From Aquanectria penicillioides (Eukaryota; Ascomycota; Sordariomycetes; Hypocreales; Nectriaceae), in NCBI GenBank assembly GCA_003415625.1, contig PYIU01000003.1:1798001-1862000 (forward strand): DNA of 64,000 bases. Direction: 5' to 3'. This document shows positions 58,931-64,000 of this stretch, in pieces. Both the position numbers and the translations under genes were made by a program. The notes beneath the pieces were generated by a model. It worked only from the letters and a program-made list of their open reading frames with translations. It did no database searches and was not told where the DNA came from. The first letter of the stretch is position 1; the number at the start of each line of letters is the position of its first letter.

Positions 58931-61078
58931 CTACCACGACACCGAGGCGCGTCGCAGGTGCGGGTGATGAACGCCATGGAGTTCGCGCGGCTGACCATGG
59001 TGCCCTCGTGCCTCTCGTGTCTCTCTCGCTTGGTCTCGCCTATCTCCCCGACGGGGCCGGGGGATTTCAGGGCTACCTACACGATCATCTCGTCGCTTAG
59101 GTTTCGGCCGGACAGTTTGAGTAGTATCCCACTCGAAGTCGCCGCCGAGCGTGCCGTCGTGCACAGACATGTCCCCTTCAGCAGTTCCACGGCCCTTGGA
59201 CTTGCGCAGATTAGGCTCCAGCTCCTCACGGTTAGCAAAGAAGCTCTGTATTCTGCGATTGATGCGAGCACCGACGTAACGAATCTTCTCCAAGTCTGCT
59301 GCGGGGAGCATGCCCTGTTGGATGACCTTGTTGTAGGAACTATACATGATGCGGGCCAGAGCGATAACCTCACGCTTGTCGTTATACAAAATGCCCTTGG
59401 CCTTTTCACTCTTAGGCTTGACAACTTTGAAGAAGTGGTCTTCAAGCTTGCGATAAGGCTCCCACAGGTTGTTGAGAGCTTCAGTAATCTGGAGGCCGTA
59501 ATCACGCTTTGCCCCATCAATGTCACCCTCGATCGAGCGGGCGCGGAGGTTATAATGACAGACTAGGGAAACTCTTAGGTAGAGACGCATGGCGTGCACG
59601 TCTGGGATCTTGAGCCTCTGGATCATCGAGGTAAGTGCCTTGTTGGAATTCTTGATAGCGTTTTGGTTGATGTTGTCGCGTATGCACGTTTCCATAGCCA
59701 TGCGATACATCTTGTAGTTGATGTACTCTTCTGGGACAGCATCGAGGGTATCACAGGCGTGGGCACTAGCCTTTGCAACCTTCAACATGCCGAACAGGCG
59801 CATCCAATTGTCCATGTCCGGCACAATGCCACGCTCGCGTACCAGTACATTCCAGTACTTGATACCAGCCGTGTTCATCCTCGAGGATGCTAGCGCAGTG
59901 AGCACCAGAGAAAGGGTGTTACAGCCAGGAGTGACCCAAGAGCCATTAGCTAGGCGGGGAGGGCCAACAATGGGCTCTGGGCTGGAGGCCTCGGGAGCAG
60001 CTAGCTCCTGTCTTGTCATGTTGGGTATGTTCATCGTCTGCTCGATCAGGTCAAAAACTTCGCGCTTCTTACCCGGTCGGGGTTCATGATGAGTAGGCGT
60101 CCCATGGCGCACACCATTTCCTCATCAATAATCAGCCGGGCCTGGCGCCACTTTGATATTGCCACCTTCCAAAGAGTTTTGGCACGACCAATAGCTTTTA
60201 TTACGTTTTCGTCCTTCTGGTCCTTTGGCAGGTCTGCAGTGCTGTCTTGGACATTGTGGCGGAGGGCGTTGATGAGGGTGGTGTAAGTGAAAGCATCCGC
60301 CGCGCGAGTAGAGTCGTTAATACTGTGAACGAGAGTGAACATGGATTCCAGGTCTCCAGCTTTTCCACAGACATTCAGAACAGAATTGAGGTGAATAGAG
60401 TTCGGCTCGAGACGGTCATCTTTGAGTAGGATTTGATAATGTTTGAGAGCTTCTGCGACAGCTAACTTGGGGTGCTCCGATTTCGCAAGACCCCGGAACA
60501 TGATGGTGTAGGTGCGTATGTTGGCCAGTTGGGCTCGTTTCTTCATCTGAAAGGGATATTAGGGACATGACCATGTGCGCAATTTAATAAGGACCACTTG
60601 CCTCGTTGTAGAGCTTAATAGCTTTGCGCAACTGTTGCTTTTCAAGCATGTAGCCGATCAGCTGATTCCACGACACTGTAACTGCGTACTTGCTGCTCGC
60701 TTTTTGAGTCAACAGTAGGGCTTCTTCGTATCGATCCTTGCGGAGGATATCGGCGACGTATTGCGCAATCTGATATGGGTCGTCCAGGTGCGAAAGTTGT
60801 TGGTTCACAGTTCGCTCCAGTTTCTGTCTAGCTTTCCTAGCCGACACTGTAGGCTCTTCAAGATCCTTCTCCGCTTCTCGAGACGCCTTTATGATCTCCG
60901 TCGCCACCAAGACTGAGGCCCTGTCAGAAGTTGTCGAGGAAAATCGAGGACGTGTCTGATTGTGATGAAATGGAGCGAGCCGGAGCAATGCAGTCCTTTC
61001 GAGGGCCATTCTCTGCTGCGGGAGCAGATTTATGGCCCTGCGCAGGCATACACTGCAAGAAAGGATACTCTCCGCCAT
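58931..61078 (-). CDS. pentatricopeptide-repeat protein, probably mitochondrial; one frame break
   Basis: Predicted protein of about 697 residues. Exon 1 is 60602–61078. The intron 60547–60601 is GC–AG (donor GCAAGT, acceptor TTTCAG). Exon 2 is 58931–60546. The N-terminus (MAESILSCSVCLRRAINLL…RLAPFHHNQTRPRF) is basic and hydroxylated, like a mitochondrial presequence. Repeated helical pairs follow, with PPR-like signatures such as SWNQLIGYMLEKQQLRKAIK, RTYTIMFRGLAKSEHPKLA, SIHLNSVLNVCGKAGDLESM and AFTYTTLINALR. The frame breaks near 60072–60076 after GRLLIMNPD and resumes at GKKREVFDLIEQTMNIP. One missing C or G explains this. A 65-base intron (60008–60072) would also restore the frame but would delete that conserved-looking segment. 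The C-terminus is Arg-rich. PPR proteins bind organellar RNA; the target is unknown. The start at 61078 is the first in-frame ATG. Confidence 0.8.
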
Positions 61079-61568
61079 GAAGAGGTCTTGGCTTGGGACG
61101 GGGAGGGTTGGAGAAGTCAAAGTCGGCGACGAATGTGCTGTAGCACACGAGCTTAAATTTCGAGAGTTCTTGCCGTTATCTTATCAGGCAAAACGAGGCG
61201 AAAAGCATCATGGGCACTGGCGCTTAAAATGGTGCCCTTCAACCAACCGCGCGGAAAAACGCGCCCCCTTGTCCTTGCGTGGCCTTACAGCCACCCCTCC
61301 CCCTTGTACCTAACGTCCACGTCTCTCCAATTAGACACGCGGTCGCGAATCGCATCTCTATTTCTTCTTCCGCCCTAGGCTCTATACCAACGGCAAACTT
61401 ACCAAGCGGTATCCAGGTCATATCCCTAGACACCAATGATTCAACCTGCCTCAGTATCTCCTAGGCTGTGAACCGCACTTCTTTCCCATCGCATCCTCTC
61501 CTCCCGTCCTACTCCCGGGCCTAGAATCACGCCAAACACACACGCCACACCACCAACCAGACATCAAA
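61079..61568. promoter_or_regulatory. divergent promoter region PPR / RRM gene
   Basis: 490 bases separate divergent start codons. The part before 61569 is CT-rich. No specific site is recognised. Confidence 0.5.
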
Positions 61569-62738
61569 ATGTCCAAGGTTGCCACCGACTTCGAAAAGAT
61601 CATTAAAGATGGTAGGCGTTGGCCTCTCTCTTGTCTCGCTTTGTCTTCTAATGGCACTCTTCAATGCGATGTGTAACTAACGAATCATTCTCTCTTCCCT
61701 AGGTCGCGAACGGAAGAAGAACGAGGCCCTCGCCGACAAAATCTTCTCCAAGAACCGTCGTCAAAGCGCACCCTCGAAGCTCAAGGCCGTTACAGGCCCA
61801 TCCCTCGCCAGCCGTGTCGGTGTCAAGAAGGTACATCTTCAGCCCTCTCTATCCCGATCCTACTCCGCCGCCGTGTGTGAAGTCCGATTATTAAAACTCC
61901 CTGCTTTTGCCCTCCATAGCGCAATTCCTCCATCAACATCCGGCCAAACCAGCCCTCTGGCAATGTCAATGGCGAATGGACCCATGACCTTCACAACACC
62001 GTCAATGGCGACAACGTGCGCGGTGGCTCTTTGAGCGCCCGTATCACAGCTCCAGGTAGCAAGAACGCCAAGCGTGTCACGCGCCTGTCAGCAGCCATCG
62101 ATCGCATGGACACCTCCTCCGACGCGCCTCAGCAGGTTAACATCGTCAAGCCCGTCGCCAACCCCATGGGTCTTACAATCCGTGGACTTGCCGGCCCGTT
62201 TTGCGTCATGGCGCAGAACTTCGCCCCTGGGACGACTGCCGCTGATATCGAGAGCGCCATGACCCCTGTGGGTGGCGAGATGGTCGGTTGCAAGATCATC
62301 AAAACTAAGCCCATCTTAATTGTTGAAATGGCTTTTGCGTCGCGAGAAGGGGGTGAACGAGTCATCGAGACTTTTAATGACAAGACGGTATGTTTCTTCA
62401 TGTATCTTATTCATAGACGTGAAGAATTTGTGCTAACATGTTGTGCAAAGGCCGATGGCAGGATCATCAAGGTCTACCCAAAGATTGGTGGCTACCAAGC
62501 TGAAAAGCCTTCTCCTCCAGCCAATGCCCCCAACGGTCCCCGCAGTACTCGTGTCAACAAGAACGCCCAAGCGAACAACGACAACATTGTCGACGGGTCC
62601 ATGGGCTTCCCCGATCTCATGGACTCCACGACCAAGGCAAGCGCCTCATCATCTCGTTCCGACCGTCTCTACAGCGATAAGATCGTCAACGGCAGTCGGA
62701 GAGGTCGAGGGGGCCAAAGGGGCCGTGGAGGTCGATGA
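61569..62738 (+). CDS. RNA-binding protein with divergent RRM and RGG tail
   Basis: Predicted 308-residue protein. Exons are 61569–61611 (MSKVATDFEKIIKDG), 61703–61830, 61920–62387 and 62451–62738. The N-terminal segment is Lys/Arg-rich and basic. An RRM-like domain occupies about residues 155–250, with GLTIRGLAGPFCVMAQNFAP (RNP2-like), DIESAMTPVGGEMVGCKI and ILIVEMAFASREGGERVIE (RNP1-like). The Gly and aromatic positions of RNP1 are poorly kept, so RNA binding may be weak or atypical. The C-terminus ends in SRRGRGGQRGRGGR, an RGG-type tail. The layout recalls REF/ALY export adaptors, but I cannot assign an orthologue. The last intron (62388–62450) is 63 bases, in frame and stop-free. Confidence 0.85.
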
Positions 62739-64000
62739 TTTGATCAGGACCCGACGTTGTGTCTTTGTTTATTAGTTCATGTGCAGCCCCAAATATGTGG
62801 GCGTTGTCGCATTAGAAGCAATCAAAAGGGCCGGAATACTGCTGGTGGGGAAGAGGCAGGGTGTTTCTAATCGGCGTTTTTCGGAGTCTGATGAATATTG
62901 TTGAAATCTCGTTACTTTCTCTTCACTGCTCCTCTTTTGTACCGTCTTCCTTTTTCTTTGGTTTCATTTTTTCTTGACCGTGTTACGTACGGGGTGGATG
63001 AATGATTAAAGACCCAAGAACATCACTAAAGCATAGTGTTAGTGGAGCAAGTCTACATGTTCGGTAGGTATGGGAATTGAAAATACAAGAACCCTTTCAA
63101 CGAAGAGTTCTGGAAGAACGAGTCCAAAGAGTTCGGGCAGCCTATCATATCTGTTCCTCGACCCATCTTCTCAACGCGCCTGAGGGAGAAAACCAGTAAG
63201 CTAGTAGAACTACATTCGGGGAAAGAGTCGCAACCCAAGAATTCCCTTGCTATGCAAGCGTGTTGTCCTCATACACCAAATCAAGACAAAGAGTAACATA
63301 TCTACAGCCAAGCTACATCTTCGCTAGGGCACAAAGCGCCCCGGCCGCAGGACCTCCCCAGATCTCATGCTGGGATCCCAGGTCGCCGTCGTGCAAGAGG
63401 GAGAGGAAAAAAGACAAAAAAGAAGACCACTAGAGGCACATGTCCGCCCAGTAGACGACGTATCTGGAGCCTGCCTCCATTCGTAACAGAGTGAATAGTG
63501 GGAAAAAAAAAAAAAAAAAGGGGCGGGAAACCCCCAAATCCGTGAACAGTACCCCTTTTCTGTATGCAGCATCCCTAACCTCCTACCCAACCAACCCAAG
63601 TGCTAGTCATGGATGCTAGAGCCCCCGAACGCCATGGCTCGAGTGTCCCTTTCAGTACATCCTCATATTCAGAACACCTCCCGCATATCAGTTTCTCCGA
63701 AGCGCCTTCCCTCCTAGATTCCCTGTTCCTATCACACGATATCGGTCGAGCGCTTACCGACATGGGCATGCTCTGGGTATCTTCTCTTTTCCGAGTTGCG
63801 ATGTGGAGTTTGGGAGGGGGCCCTGGCTACGGACCTTGCAAAGCATTCGGCTTCGCTCAATTGTCGGCCTCGAGTGAACGCTCGTCTTTGTCCTACCAGA
63901 GTCGCGCATCTGTGGCAGATCCTTGGTGGGTGACAAGGAGCAGGCTCGGGCTGAGGTGGATGGTTAGTCCATCATATTGGGCAACTCAATGCCACGTATT
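62739..64000. other. 3' flank of RRM gene and right edge of window
   Basis: These 1.26 kb contain T-rich DNA after the stop (62930–62980) and an A17 tract near 63503–63519. The open frames near the right edge have no recognisable features. Nothing further is supported. Confidence 0.55.

Overview
The window is nuclear DNA of a filamentous ascomycete, most likely a sordariomycete and perhaps of the order Hypocreales. Genes are spread on both strands, most with short GT–AG introns of about 50–140 bases and CTAAC-like branch points. Intergenic DNA carries TACCTAGG palindromes, CT-rich leaders and homopolymer tracts. The proteins are typical of Pezizomycotina. I cannot name the species. I see no rRNA, tRNA, CRISPR array or intact transposon.

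Layout. 1–15.97 kb: a possible first exon leaving the left edge, then myotubularin phosphatase YMR1 (+), phenylalanyl-tRNA synthetase beta FRS1 (-), PP2A scaffold subunit TPD3 (+), eEF1A lysine methyltransferase EFM4 (-) and eIF6/TIF6 (-). 17.8–28.7 kb: a Q-rich protein with a conserved C-terminal helical region (-), a 4.3-kb stretch with no supported gene, a small Cys-rich protein (+) and a cytochrome P450 (+). 31.4–41.1 kb: eIF5/TIF5 (+), a THO subunit 1 fused to a guanylate-kinase-like domain (-) and, divergent from it, the spliceosomal helicase Aquarius/Cwf11 (+). 41–46.9 kb: a 5.8-kb gap rich in simple repeats. 46.9–62.7 kb: eIF4G (+), DNA polymerase alpha POL1 (-), a PPR protein (-) and an RRM/RGG protein (+).

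Most genes are housekeeping. Five serve translation (FRS1, EFM4, TIF6, TIF5, eIF4G). THO1 and Aquarius couple transcription, splicing and export and share one intergenic region. The P450 is the only gene with an accessory, secondary-metabolism flavour, and it has no visible biosynthetic partners.

The points most worth a second look are the THO1–guanylate kinase fusion, a 4-base microexon in the P450, three GC–AG introns, a 354-base stop-free intron in eIF4G, upstream ORFs in weak context before TIF5, and six single-base frame breaks. The breaks lie in or next to C/G runs of five genes and look like recurrent lost bases in the assembly. I found no clearly novel gene system.
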